Assembly (NCBI RefSeq): GCF_001426745.1
Contig: NZ_LMFI01000001.1
Coordinates: 472,000 to 535,999, forward strand
Reading direction: 5' to 3'
DNA from: Nocardioides sp. Root140
Lineage (GTDB): Bacteria; Actinomycetota; Actinomycetes; Propionibacteriales; Nocardioidaceae
Length of the DNA: 64,000 bases
The notes beneath the pieces were generated by a model, which had not been told where the DNA came from, ran no database searches, and saw nothing but the letters and a program-made list of their open reading frames with translations. The translations under genes were made by a program, and so were the position numbers. This document shows, piece by piece, positions 1 through 8,473 of the stretch. Position 1 is the stretch's first letter; every line of letters starts with the position of its first letter.

Positions 1-1
1 C

Positions 2-880
2 ACACTGCACCCCAACCGGCTGGTCTTCGGCATCAACGCGCCCGGTGCCGAGTGGGCACTGCGCAAGGTCTATGCCGCCGCGATCGCGGAGGGCTCGCCC
101 GTGGTGGTGAGCAACCTGCCGACCGCCGAGCTGGTGAAGGTGTCGGCGAACGCTTTCCTGGCCACGAAGATCTCCTTCATCAACGCGATGGCGGAGCTGT
201 GTGAGCTGACCGGTGCGGACGTCACGTCACTGGCCGATGCGCTCGGCCACGACGACCGCATCGGTCGCAAGTTCCTCGGTGCCGGGCTCGGCTACGGCGG
301 AGGCTGCCTGCCGAAGGACGTGCGTGCCCTGGTGGCCCGCGCCGAGGAGCTGGGGTCGGGCCGGTCCGTGGAGTTCCTGCACGGGGTCGAGGCGATCAAC
401 GGCCGGCGCCGCGACCGCGTGGTCGACGAGGCGCTCTCGGTGCTGCGGAACGTGGACGGCCGGGCCTTCGGCCGGGTGGCCGTGCTGGGTGCCTCGTTCA
501 AGCCGCTCTCCGACGATGTCCGCGACTCGCCCGCCCTCGACGTGGCCCGCCGGCTCCACCAGGCCGGTGCGTGGGTGACGGTCTACGACCCGCAGGCGGC
601 CGTGCCCGCACGTTCGGTGGCCCCGGAGCTGCGGTACGCCGCCAACGCGGTGGCCGCCTGCCGCAAGGCCGACGTCGTGCTGCACCTGACCGACTGGGCG
701 GAGTTCCGCGACCTCGACCCGGCCCGGCTGCGCCAGGCGGCCCGGGGGAGCGTGCTCATCGACGCCCGCAACACCCTCGACCCGGAGCCCTGGCTGGCCG
801 CCGGATGGGACGTGCGGACGCTCGGCACCCTGGTGCGCCAGCCCGCGGTCGGCGTACCGGCGAAGTCGCTGGTCGGCTGA
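2..880 (+). CDS. UDP-glucose 6-dehydrogenase, 3' part (5' end outside window)
   Basis: The reading frame is open from base 2 to the TGA at 880, so only the last 292 residues are present. NAD-dependent UDP-glucose dehydrogenases oxidise UDP-glucose to UDP-glucuronate in the cytoplasm, a precursor for polysaccharide and exopolysaccharide. The visible part holds the central helical domain with the lysine-containing NAFLATKISFINAMAELCE region (seen here as NAFLATKISF), the catalytic-cysteine motif GYGGGCLPKD, and the C-terminal UDP-binding domain with VAVLGASFKPLSDDVRDSPA in two adjacent stretches. The N-terminal NAD-binding Rossmann domain is upstream of the window. Related sugar-nucleotide dehydrogenases (UDP-ManNAc, GDP-mannose) share this fold, so substrate is inferred from the cysteine motif. 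The next gene starts 94 bp downstream. Confidence 0.9.
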   Translation, partial: TLHPNRLVFGINAPGAEWALRKVYAAAIAEGSPVVVSNLPTAELVKVSANAFLATKISFINAMAELCELTGADVTSLADALGHDDRIGRKFLGAGLGYGGGCLPKDVRALVARAEELGSGRSVEFLHGVEAINGRRRDRVVDEALSVLRNVDGRAFGRVAVLGASFKPLSDDVRDSPALDVARRLHQAGAWVTVYDPQAAVPARSVAPELRYAANAVAACRKADVVLHLTDWAEFRDLDPARLRQAARGSVLIDARNTLDPEPWLAAGWDVRTLGTLVRQPAVGVPAKSLVG

Positions 881-973
881 GTCCCAACCGCATCAGTGGA
901 GCGCGTTTGAGTCGATCTTCCCGGTGGCATGCTGGCGGCGGCAACAACGTCAGCGCAGGGAAGAGGATCACGC

Positions 974-1975
<1,002 letters not shown>

Positions 1976-1984
1976 TCGGCGCGT

Positions 1985-2875
1985 GTGATGACTGCCCATC
2001 TGACCCGGGTCAAGGCCCGCATGTCGATCCATGCCCACCGCAAGGTGCGTGGCCTGCTCGAGGGTGAGTACGCCTCGATGCACACCGGTCGCAGCATGGA
2101 CTTCAACGACCTGCGCGAATACGTGCGCGGCGACGACGTGAAGGACATCGACTGGAAGGCCTCGGCGCGCAGCCGTGCCCTGCTGATCAAGCGCTACGCC
2201 GCGGCCCGCAAGCACACCATCCTGATGGTCGCCTCGACCGGCCGCAGCATGGCCGCGATGAACGACCTCGACGTGCCCAAGCGCGACCTCGCGGTCATGG
2301 TGGCCGGGGTGGTCGGCTACCTCGCCGTACGCCACGGTGACCGGGTGTCCCTGGCCTGGGGGGACTCCGTCGAGCAGCACCAGATGCCGCCGGCCAGCGG
2401 TGAGCTGAACCTCGAGCGGCGGCTGGGCGCGATCCACGACAACACGCTGCCGACCGGTCCGCCGGCCGACCTGACGGCCGTGCTGAAGTACGTCGCACGC
2501 ACCGTGCGGCGGCGCACGATCCTGGTCGTCATCTCCGACGAGTACACGATCGATCCCGAGCTCAGTGCGGTCCTGCGCCGGCTCACGGTGCAGCACGAGC
2601 TGCTGTTCGTCTCGATCGGCGACCTCGACCCGACCACGATCCACAGCAACGGCAATGTCGTCGACATCGACTCCGGCCACGTGGTGCCCGAATGGGCGCG
2701 CTACGACGAGGCCCTGCGCCGCGAGTACGCCGCACTGCTGACCGGGCAGGCCACCAACATGCGTCGCGAGCTCGACGCGCTCAACATCGTCCACGAGACC
2801 GTGCACGACGACGCCAGCGCGATCCGCGCCGTCCTCAAGCTGCTCGAGAGGCACCGCCATGCCGGACGCCGATGA
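1985..2875 (+). CDS. DUF58 domain-containing protein
   Basis: A 296-residue DUF58 protein, a VWA-like fold that nearly always sits next to a MoxR ATPase. The family signature is visible at residues 30-65: GRSMDFNDLREYVRGDDVKD followed by IDWKASARSRALLIKRY. The following part resembles a VWA domain (ILMVASTGRSMAA) with a degenerate metal site. No transmembrane segment is evident, so it is probably cytoplasmic or peripheral. The start is GTG 1985 or the adjacent ATG 1988; neither has a strong ribosome-binding site, and the 9-bp gap after moxR suggests translational coupling. Its end overlaps the next gene by 17 bp. Function within the complex is not established. Confidence 0.88.
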   Translation: MMTAHLTRVKARMSIHAHRKVRGLLEGEYASMHTGRSMDFNDLREYVRGDDVKDIDWKASARSRALLIKRYAAARKHTILMVASTGRSMAAMNDLDVPKRDLAVMVAGVVGYLAVRHGDRVSLAWGDSVEQHQMPPASGELNLERRLGAIHDNTLPTGPPADLTAVLKYVARTVRRRTILVVISDEYTIDPELSAVLRRLTVQHELLFVSIGDLDPTTIHSNGNVVDIDSGHVVPEWARYDEALRREYAALLTGQATNMRRELDALNIVHETVHDDASAIRAVLKLLERHRHAGRR

Positions 2876-3320
2876 GTTCTCGGGCCCGGTCGACTACTCG
2901 TCGCAGTGGCTCTGGTTCGCGATCGGGGCGCTCGCCCTGGTCGCGTTGTTCTACCTGGGCGTGCTGCTCTGGTCGCACGCGGGCGGCCCCAAGCCGCTGA
3001 AGCCCGGCGACGTGCCCACCGCCCGGACCCGCGCGATGGGCGAGTTGGACCGCATCGGTCACCAGGTGTACGCCGGACAGCTGGCCGAGCGGGTCGGCTA
3101 CCAGCAGCTCAGCTCGGTGATCAGGGACTTCGTCTCGGCCGTGTCCGGCATGCCCGCGCACACGATGGCGCTGGCCGACCTGCGGGCCGCCGGTGTGCCG
3201 CACCTGGCCGAGACGATCGCCTTGATCTATCCACCCGAGTTCGCTCCTGACTCGACCGCCGTCGAGCCCTTCGGCACGACCCTGAACCGAGCCCGTGGGT
3301 TGGTGTCGTCATGGAACTGA
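2859..3320 (+). CDS. Small single-pass membrane protein of the MoxR/VWA operon
   Basis: A 153-residue protein of no family I can name. One hydrophobic segment (about residues 18-39, WLWFAIGALALVALFYLGVL) suggests a single membrane anchor near the N-terminus, followed by a helical soluble domain with GYQQLSSVIRDFVSAVSGMP. Its position between DUF58 and the first VWA gene matches the small membrane protein found in many actinobacterial MoxR operons, and it may link the ATPase to the VWA proteins at the membrane; that role is inference. It overlaps DUF58 upstream by 17 bp and the VWA gene downstream by 10 bp. Confidence 0.8.
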   Translation: MPDADEFSGPVDYSSQWLWFAIGALALVALFYLGVLLWSHAGGPKPLKPGDVPTARTRAMGELDRIGHQVYAGQLAERVGYQQLSSVIRDFVSAVSGMPAHTMALADLRAAGVPHLAETIALIYPPEFAPDSTAVEPFGTTLNRARGLVSSWN

Positions 3321-4291
3321 AGTGGACCTGGTTGGCGATCACCCTCATGGTGATCGTGCTGGTGTGGCTGGTGGTCTGGCTGTTCCCGACCCCGTTCCGC
3401 CGTACGCCACGCAACGCCGTGCTCGTGGCGCATGCCGCACGACTGCGCCGCATCCCGCGGTTCCGGGTGCTGGCGCGGCGCAGGGAGTTCGAGATGCTGG
3501 CCCGCGTGGTGGCCGTGCTGTTCCTGCTCGGTGGCACGATCCTGCTGAGCTCGCGGCTGACCTCGACCGACAGCCACCAGCCCGACGTGAGCAACCGAGA
3601 CATCATGCTCTGCCTCGACGTGTCGGGCTCGATGACCGAGTACGACGAGGAGCTGGCCCGTGAGTTCGCCAAGATCAGCGAGGGCCTCGACGGCGAGCGG
3701 ATCGGCCTGACCATCTGGCACAACGCCTCGGTGACGGTCTTCCCGCTGACCGACGACTACGACTTCGTGCTCGAGCAGCTCGAGACGGCGGCCGACAAGT
3801 TCGCCAGCTACGACTACGACTACGTCGCGGGCACCCTGGTCGGCAACGGCAACAGCGGATCGCTGATCAGCGACGGGCTCGTCTCGTGCGTCGACCGGTT
3901 CGACCGACCCGACGAGGAACGCGGCCGGGCGATCGTGCTGGCCTCCGACAACGACCCGCAGGGCAAGCCGATCTTCACGCTGCCCGAGGCCTCCGACTAC
4001 GCGGCCGAGCACGACGTCGTCGTCTACGGGCTCGGCACTCGAGAGATGTCGGTCCTGCCGGGCGCCGTCGAGGGCTTCACGTCTGCGGTGGAGAACACCG
4101 GAGGCACGTTCTCGGTGATGGGCAGCGACGGCTCGACCAACTCCATCGCAGAGGGCATCAACGAACTCGAGGCTGCGCGCAGCAAGGAACCTGCCCGGGT
4201 GACCGTCATCGACGAGCCCGCGCTCGGCACGGGACTGGTGTCGGCCGGCGTGCTCCTGGTCGTGCTGGCCGGCATCAGGAGGCGGGCATGA
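3311..4291 (+). CDS. VWA domain membrane protein (BatA-like)
   Basis: A 326-residue membrane protein with an N-terminal transmembrane helix (about residues 8-25), a second one (about 64-80), a VWA domain and a C-terminal helix (LVSAGVLLVVLAGI). The VWA metal-ion site is intact: DVSGS, with D103, S105 and S107. This topology (helices, VWA facing the outside, closing helix) is typical of Bat/aerotolerance-type VWA proteins that partner with MoxR ATPases. It overlaps its neighbours on both sides by 4-10 bp, which implies co-translation. The partner and substrate are unknown. Confidence 0.85.
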   Translation: MELKWTWLAITLMVIVLVWLVVWLFPTPFRRTPRNAVLVAHAARLRRIPRFRVLARRREFEMLARVVAVLFLLGGTILLSSRLTSTDSHQPDVSNRDIMLCLDVSGSMTEYDEELAREFAKISEGLDGERIGLTIWHNASVTVFPLTDDYDFVLEQLETAADKFASYDYDYVAGTLVGNGNSGSLISDGLVSCVDRFDRPDEERGRAIVLASDNDPQGKPIFTLPEASDYAAEHDVVVYGLGTREMSVLPGAVEGFTSAVENTGGTFSVMGSDGSTNSIAEGINELEAARSKEPARVTVIDEPALGTGLVSAGVLLVVLAGIRRRA

Positions 4292-5283
4292 TCGCCCTCG
4301 AGCTGACCTACCGCCCCTTCGCGCCCGGATGGCTGATCGCCGTCGGCGCGGTCGTGCTGGTCGCCCTGTGCCTGTTCTTCGTCGTACGCCGACCGCTCGA
4401 ACGCACGGCGTGGCTGCTCCGGATCCTGATGGTCGCGGCGCTGGTGGGAATTCTCGTCCGTCCGGGCTACGGCACCGTGCCTGCGAAGGCGAAGACCTCC
4501 GACCTCGAGATCCTGGTCGTGGTCGACCGTACGACGAGCATGTCGGCGCTCGACTGGAACGGCAGCGAGCCGCGGCTGAACGGCGTGCAGGCGGACCTGA
4601 AGGAGCTGACCGAGGAGTTCCCGGGCGCCCGTTTCTCCCTCGTGACGTTCGGCGCCTTCGTGCGCACGGAGCTGCCGTACTCGAGTGACTCGCAGGCGTT
4701 CCTGGCCGCGGCCGAGGTGATGACCGTCGAGGGTGCCTTCGACGGCGAGGGCTCCCTGGTCGACATGCCGCTCGAGGTGATGACGGAGTCGTTGGCCGGT
4801 GCGAAGAAGCGCCACCCTGAGCGCAAGCGGCTGGTCGTCTTCGCCACCGACGGGGAGAACACCCGCGACGGCGTGGAGCAGCGGTCCTTCGACGACATCG
4901 ACGACCTGGTCGACGGCGGCATCGTGCTGGGCTACGGCACCGAGTCCGGCGGCAAGATGCCCGTCGACCCGGAGGCCGACATCGACTCCTACATCTACGA
5001 CGACGCGACCCAGCAGGACGCGCTGTCCAAGCTCGACGAGCCCAACCTGACCAAGATCGCCGGCGAGATGGGCGCGACGTACCAGCACCGCGAGGCGGTC
5101 GGCGGCCTCGACAAGTGGGCCGACGACGTCGACCAGTCGTTCAGCAACGAGGACGACGAGTTCGCGACGAAGAACGAGGTCTACTGGATGTTCGCCCTCG
5201 GGCTGTTCGTCCTTGCCCTGATCGAACTGGCCCTCGCCTGGCGAGGCTTCCACGCGGCCCGACGGGAGTTGAAGCAGCTGTGA
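4288..5283 (+). CDS. Second VWA domain membrane protein (BatB-like)
   Basis: A 331-residue VWA protein. The start is the ATG at 4288, which overlaps the previous stop as ATGA; a longer upstream frame exists but would run through the preceding gene. It has two N-terminal hydrophobic segments (about residues 14-34 and 41-57), a VWA domain with the metal-site sequence DRTTS (D80, T82, S84: Thr replaces the first Ser of DxSxS), and a C-terminal transmembrane helix (FALGLFVLALIELALAW). Paired VWA proteins with different metal-site residues are common in MoxR operons. The long acidic stretch before the last helix (DDVDQSFSNEDDEF) is notable. Confidence 0.85.
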   Translation: MIALELTYRPFAPGWLIAVGAVVLVALCLFFVVRRPLERTAWLLRILMVAALVGILVRPGYGTVPAKAKTSDLEILVVVDRTTSMSALDWNGSEPRLNGVQADLKELTEEFPGARFSLVTFGAFVRTELPYSSDSQAFLAAAEVMTVEGAFDGEGSLVDMPLEVMTESLAGAKKRHPERKRLVVFATDGENTRDGVEQRSFDDIDDLVDGGIVLGYGTESGGKMPVDPEADIDSYIYDDATQQDALSKLDEPNLTKIAGEMGATYQHREAVGGLDKWADDVDQSFSNEDDEFATKNEVYWMFALGLFVLALIELALAWRGFHAARRELKQL

Positions 5284-5987
5284 GCACGAACCCCGCCCGC
5301 CGTAGATGGCGGAATCGCCTGTTCCTGTTGGGCATTGTGCCGTTGCTGGCGGCCCTGCTGTTCGTCACCAAGGTCGGCATGATGCTCTCGGCCCAGGCCG
5401 ACGGGCAGTCGGCGTACGACAAGGACAAGTTCTCCAAGGCCGCCAAGGCATTCGGCGACAACGCGTCGCTGAACGTGATGGAGGCATGGATCTCGCCGTT
5501 CAACGAGGGCGCCGCCAAGCAGCGCGACGAGGACTACGACGGCGCGTTGGAGAAGTACGACGACGCCTTGAAGGACGTCCCGGACGACAAGGAATGCACG
5601 GTCCGGATCAACATCGCACTGGTCCACGAGGTGCTGGGCGACACCGCCGCGGAGAAACCGGACGGCGAGGCTGCGCTGAAGTCGTGGCAGACCGGTCGCG
5701 ACGCGTTGGCCGAGGCCGACTGTCCCACGGATGCGGGGGAGCGGACCGACGACGCCAAGGCGGTCGACGAGCGGCTGCGCCAGAAGATCGAGCAGGAGAA
5801 GCAGAAGCAGCAGGAGAACCCGCCTCCGCCGAAGAAGGACGACAAGAAGGAAAAGAAGAAGCAGGAGAAGCTGAAGAAGCAGAAGGAGAAGCTCGAGAAG
5901 CGCAACGACAAGGGCCGGGTCGACCGCAAGAAGTCCCAGGACTTCGAGGACTACGACTACGACTCCGATCCCGGCTACGAGTGGTGA
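5280..5987 (+). CDS. TPR-like membrane-anchored protein with a Lys/Glu-rich tail
   Basis: A 235-residue protein that starts at GTG 5280, overlapping the previous stop (GTGA). A basic N-terminus and one hydrophobic helix (about residues 14-36) anchor it. The next part (SAYDKDKFSKAAKAFGDNAS, later DEDYDGALEKYDDALKDVPD) looks like two TPR-type helical hairpins. The last 75 residues are almost only Lys, Glu and Gln (KKDDKKEKKKQEKLKKQKEK) and end in a Tyr/Asp-rich tail, DYDYDSDPGYEW. It corresponds to the BatC/BatE-like TPR member of MoxR operons. The charged tail is low-complexity and may be a flexible docking segment; this is inference. It is the last gene of the operon. Confidence 0.78.
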   Translation: MSTNPARRRWRNRLFLLGIVPLLAALLFVTKVGMMLSAQADGQSAYDKDKFSKAAKAFGDNASLNVMEAWISPFNEGAAKQRDEDYDGALEKYDDALKDVPDDKECTVRINIALVHEVLGDTAAEKPDGEAALKSWQTGRDALAEADCPTDAGERTDDAKAVDERLRQKIEQEKQKQQENPPPPKKDDKKEKKKQEKLKKQKEKLEKRNDKGRVDRKKSQDFEDYDYDSDPGYEW

Positions 5988-6193
5988 CGGCAGGTCCCCT
6001 GGTCGAGCAGGCCTTCCGCCTCGCGTGCCCCTTCAGAGGTGGCCCAGCGCTGGTCTGAGGATCGTGAGGACCCCTCAGTTACTGCTGAACGACCAGCTCA
6101 CCGGCCACCATGTGCCGGCCGCGGGGCAATCTCGGTGGTTGAGGAATCGCCTGCTCCGCACCCACCCGGCGAGGGAGGAGGCGCACCACCCTC

Positions 6194-6428
6194 GGTGGTA
6201 GAGGCGCGCCAGCGCCGTCTCGAAACCAGGTTGGTGCGTGCGAAGACTTCGCTGGTGGCTGATGGTCGTCCAGTCGACGCTCAGGAGCCATCAGCCACCA
6301 CGGAGGGTCCGCTGGTGGCTGCGCGCTGACCGAGGGTCTTCCCCGATGGTTGAGGAGGTCCCGCTAGGGACCGTCTCGAAACCAGGCCTAGGTCGGTGGT
6401 TGGGGAGGCGGCCGCCGTCTCGAAACCA
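6194..6428 (+). repeat. Left array of three GGTGGTTGAGG/GTCTCGAAACCA palindromic elements
   Basis: Three copies lie at 6194-6228, 6345-6384 and 6395-6428. Each starts with GGTGGTTGAGG or a close variant and ends with GTCTCGAAACCA, about 34-40 bp in all. The ends are inverted complements (GGTGGTT / AACCACC) and the inner part is a variable GC stem. This resembles REP-type intergenic elements. Two copies in the opposite orientation lie on the other side of the broken HNH gene (8292-8388), and a half copy, GTCTCGAAACCACC, lies at 10234-10247. Confidence 0.8.
6253..6300. repeat. GGTGGCTGATGG inverted repeat, copy 1
   Basis: Perfect 13-bp arms TGGTGGCTGATGG (6253-6265) and CCATCAGCCACCA (6288-6300) enclose a 22-nt loop. 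The same arms, with one more base pair, occur at 20086-20131, about 14 kb away. A third partial arm GCTGGTGGCTG follows at 6311. Confidence 0.85.
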
Positions 6429-7077
6429 TGCCGGGTCAGGGCAATAGGGCCAGGCGGGCGGTGAGGACGGCGGTGGGGTCGGGTGTGGGCGTGGCGGTAG
6501 CCCCGTTCACCGTGTTCTGTGGGGGCGGGGCTTGCGCTGGTGGTGCTGTGGGGCCGGTGCTGTTTGTGCTGTTCCCGAGGCTGCTGCGGACGAATCTGCT
6601 GTGGATGAGGCTGCAGGTGTCGGGTTCAGTTGGTGGGGAGTTCGATGGTCCCGTAGGTGGTGACCAGCCAGGTCCGGCGGTATTGGTTGGTCCAGGTATA
6701 GGTTCCGTCCTTGTTCCTGACGTAGGACCATCTGCCGTGGGTTTTGGCGAGGTGATGTCGTCGGCACAACGGGGCGAGCCTGTCGGGGCTGGTCTGGCCC
6801 GGTGGCCCGGTGTCGTCGTAGGACTCAATGTGGTCGAGGTCGCAACGCCTCGAATCAACCGAACAGTGCGGGAAGACGCAGTGCCGGTCGCGGGTGAGGA
6901 CTTGTTTGCGCATGGCTTCGGGTGGGTCGTGCTGGTCGACTGCCCAGGCCCGGTTGGTGTCGATGACTGGGGTGAGGGTGGCGTCGGGGCCGAGGTCGCG
7001 GAGCCAGTCGAGGATCTTCTCGGTCGTGACGGCGCCGAACAGGTTCGTGTCCGCCATGCCTGGTGCCGGCTCGTGGC

Positions 7078-7274
7078 CGCCGGTGCCTGCGGAGGCGCCG
7101 TGGGTGCCGGTGGTGGCGAGGTCGGCGAGGTTCACGTGGATGTAGAGCCGGGTCTTGAGGTAGGACTTGCGCGGCGCGCCGGTGCCTGCGGAGGCGCCGT
7201 GGGTGCCGGTGGTGGCGAGGTCGGCGAGGTTCACGTGGATGTAGAGCCGGGTCTTGAGGTAGGACTTGCGCGGC
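7078..7274. repeat. In-frame 99-bp tandem duplication inside the 13E12 gene
   Basis: Bases 7078-7175 and 7177-7274 are identical (98 bp) and are separated by one base, giving a 99-bp period (33 codons). The duplicated protein segment contains RKSYLKTRLYIHVNLADLAT. Perfect identity means a very recent event or an assembly artefact. Confidence 0.95.
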
Positions 7275-7502
7275 ATCACCTTCTTGCCTGCACCGTGACC
7301 GCCCTCGCCATCACCTTCACCAGCACCGTCGCCATCGCCGTCGGGGATCAGGCCGAGGAGGTCGGCGCTGGCCTGCCGGTCCGCGATCACGCCGAGGGCC
7401 TTGGCCCTGCGTTGCCCGAGGGTGTCGGTGTCACCCAACTTGCCCATGGTGGTGGCTTCATCAGAGATCAGGTCGTGGAACTTCGCCAGGTCCAACGAGT
7501 CA

Positions 7503-7692
7503 CCCATCGCATCGAGCCGTGACGTGCCGTTGCCTGCACCCGCGTTGTGGTCGATGGTGACGTCCCACTGGTCCTTCCCGGGCACCGGGGACGGCGTGCC
7601 CCCATCGCATCGAGCCGTGACGTGCCGTTGCCTGCACCCGCGTTGTGGTCGATGGTGACGTCCCACTGGTCCTTCCCGGGCACCGGGGACGG
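7503..7692. repeat. Frame-breaking 98-bp tandem duplication inside the 13E12 gene
   Basis: Bases 7503-7594 and 7601-7692 are identical (92 bp), with six unrelated bases (7595-7600) between them; the period is 98 bp, which is not a multiple of three. The duplicated segment codes for the region around GKDQWDVTIDHNAGAG. It causes the frameshift of the host gene. Confidence 0.95.
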
Positions 7693-8291
7693 GTCGTTGT
7701 CGAGTTTGTCGGGGTGGAACTTCGCGATCGCCGACCTGATGGTCTTCTCGATGGTCGGGATCCCGTACCTGCCCAGTCGGGCGAGTTCGGTGTCGATCCA
7801 CTCGGCGGCCTCGGCGGAGAGGTTGTGGGTGTCTTCGGCGATCTTGCAGCCCCGCCAGGCCTCGAGCTCGAGCGCATCGACGGCGGCCCAGGTGAGCGGG
7901 AGCCGGTGGTGCAGGTCCAGGGTGTTGGCCAGCAGTCGTTTTGCGGTCCAGGAGGACACGGCGGTGGCGGTGGCCCAGGACTCGGTCACGAACGCCGCCA
8001 CCAAGGGTGTTCCTTCCCCGCCGAGGGCTTGGTCGTAGTCGGCCAGTCCGGGGATCCCGTCACCCCAGGTCGCCGGGTCCACCCCGGGGCCGGCGGGGTT
8101 GGTGACGCAGAGTTGGTAGGCGAGGCGGAGCTTGCGGCGTTCGGCACGCCAGGCGGTGTCCTTGGCGTCGGTGATCAGGTCGAGCAGGACCGCGCCTTCG
8201 AGGTCGTCGACTCAGGGACCACCGACAGTCGACACCCCGAAAAGTCGTTGTCCACAGGCCCCGGAGAAGATTCCTCGAACTATTTTCTCGA

Positions 8292-8388
8292 GTGGATTCG
8301 AGACAGTCGCAGGGCGACTTCCTCAACCAGCGAAGGGTGGCGGGTGGGGTGGCTTCGAGACAGGCGCACGGCGACCTCCTCAACCACC
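8292..8388 (-). repeat. Right pair of palindromic elements, inverted relative to the left array
   Basis: Copies at 8292-8329 and 8348-8388 are minus-strand versions of the elements at 6194-6428 (ATTCGAGAC...TTCCTCAACCA and GCTTCGAGAC...CTCCTCAACCACC). Together with the left array they bracket the broken 13E12 gene as large inverted repeats. Confidence 0.8.
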
Positions 8389-8407
8389 GAGCCACCAAGG
8401 ATCCGGT

Positions 8408-8473
8408 GTTCGCGCATCAAAAGCACGCGGTTCGCGCATCAAAAACACACGGTTCGCGCATCAAGAATCTACG
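8408..8473. repeat. Three tandem 22-bp repeats, GTTCGCGCATCAA...
   Basis: Three copies begin at 8408, 8430 and 8452, each GTTCGCGCATCAA followed by nine more variable bases. The last copy overlaps the stop codon of the LOG-family gene (8469-8471). The GTTCGCG and GCATCAA words recur in the hairpin at 62251-62298 after the pspAB gene. Confidence 0.85.

Larger units (their letters stand above)
5988..6625. other. 638-bp gene-free stretch rich in palindromic repeats
   Basis: No convincing gene is present. The stretch carries three copies of a GGTGGTTGAGG...GTCTCGAAACCA element (6194-6428) and a 13-bp-arm inverted repeat (6253-6300). Bases 6429-6625 are GC-rich sequence downstream of the broken 13E12 gene on the opposite strand; its proline-rich minus-strand frames look like the read-through of a former longer C-terminus or simply GC bias. 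Confidence 0.7.
6626..8211 (-). pseudogene. 13E12-family (DUF222) HNH endonuclease gene, frameshifted by a tandem duplication
   Basis: Read on the minus strand, two overlapping frames together make one DUF222/13E12 protein. The N-terminal part (8211 down to about 7600) has the DUF222 helical domain (LEAWRGCKIAEDTHNLSAEA). The C-terminal part (about 7590 down to 6626) ends in an HNH nuclease domain: RDRHCVFPHC, CDLDHIESYDD, and LAPLCRRHHLAKTHGRW. The frame breaks inside a 98-bp tandem duplication (7503-7692); removing 98 bp leaves 1488 nt, exactly 496 codons, and restores one frame. A second, in-frame 99-bp duplication (7078-7274) repeats 33 residues. No ATG/GTG exists before 8082 and a stop lies at 8212-8214, so the N-terminus is probably also lost or uses a rare start. 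These proteins belong to multicopy repeat families in actinobacteria; in mycobacteria REP13E12 loci are phage integration sites. A real pseudogene or an assembly error in a multicopy gene are both possible. Confidence 0.85.

Noticed and set aside
6428..7522. 364-residue plus-strand frame over the 13E12 gene
   Set aside because: The minus strand carries the recognisable HNH and DUF222 motifs; the plus frame has only Gly/Val-rich low complexity.
8408..8473. Possible CRISPR array
   Set aside because: Units are contiguous 22-bp tandem repeats with no spacers, and no cas gene is near.
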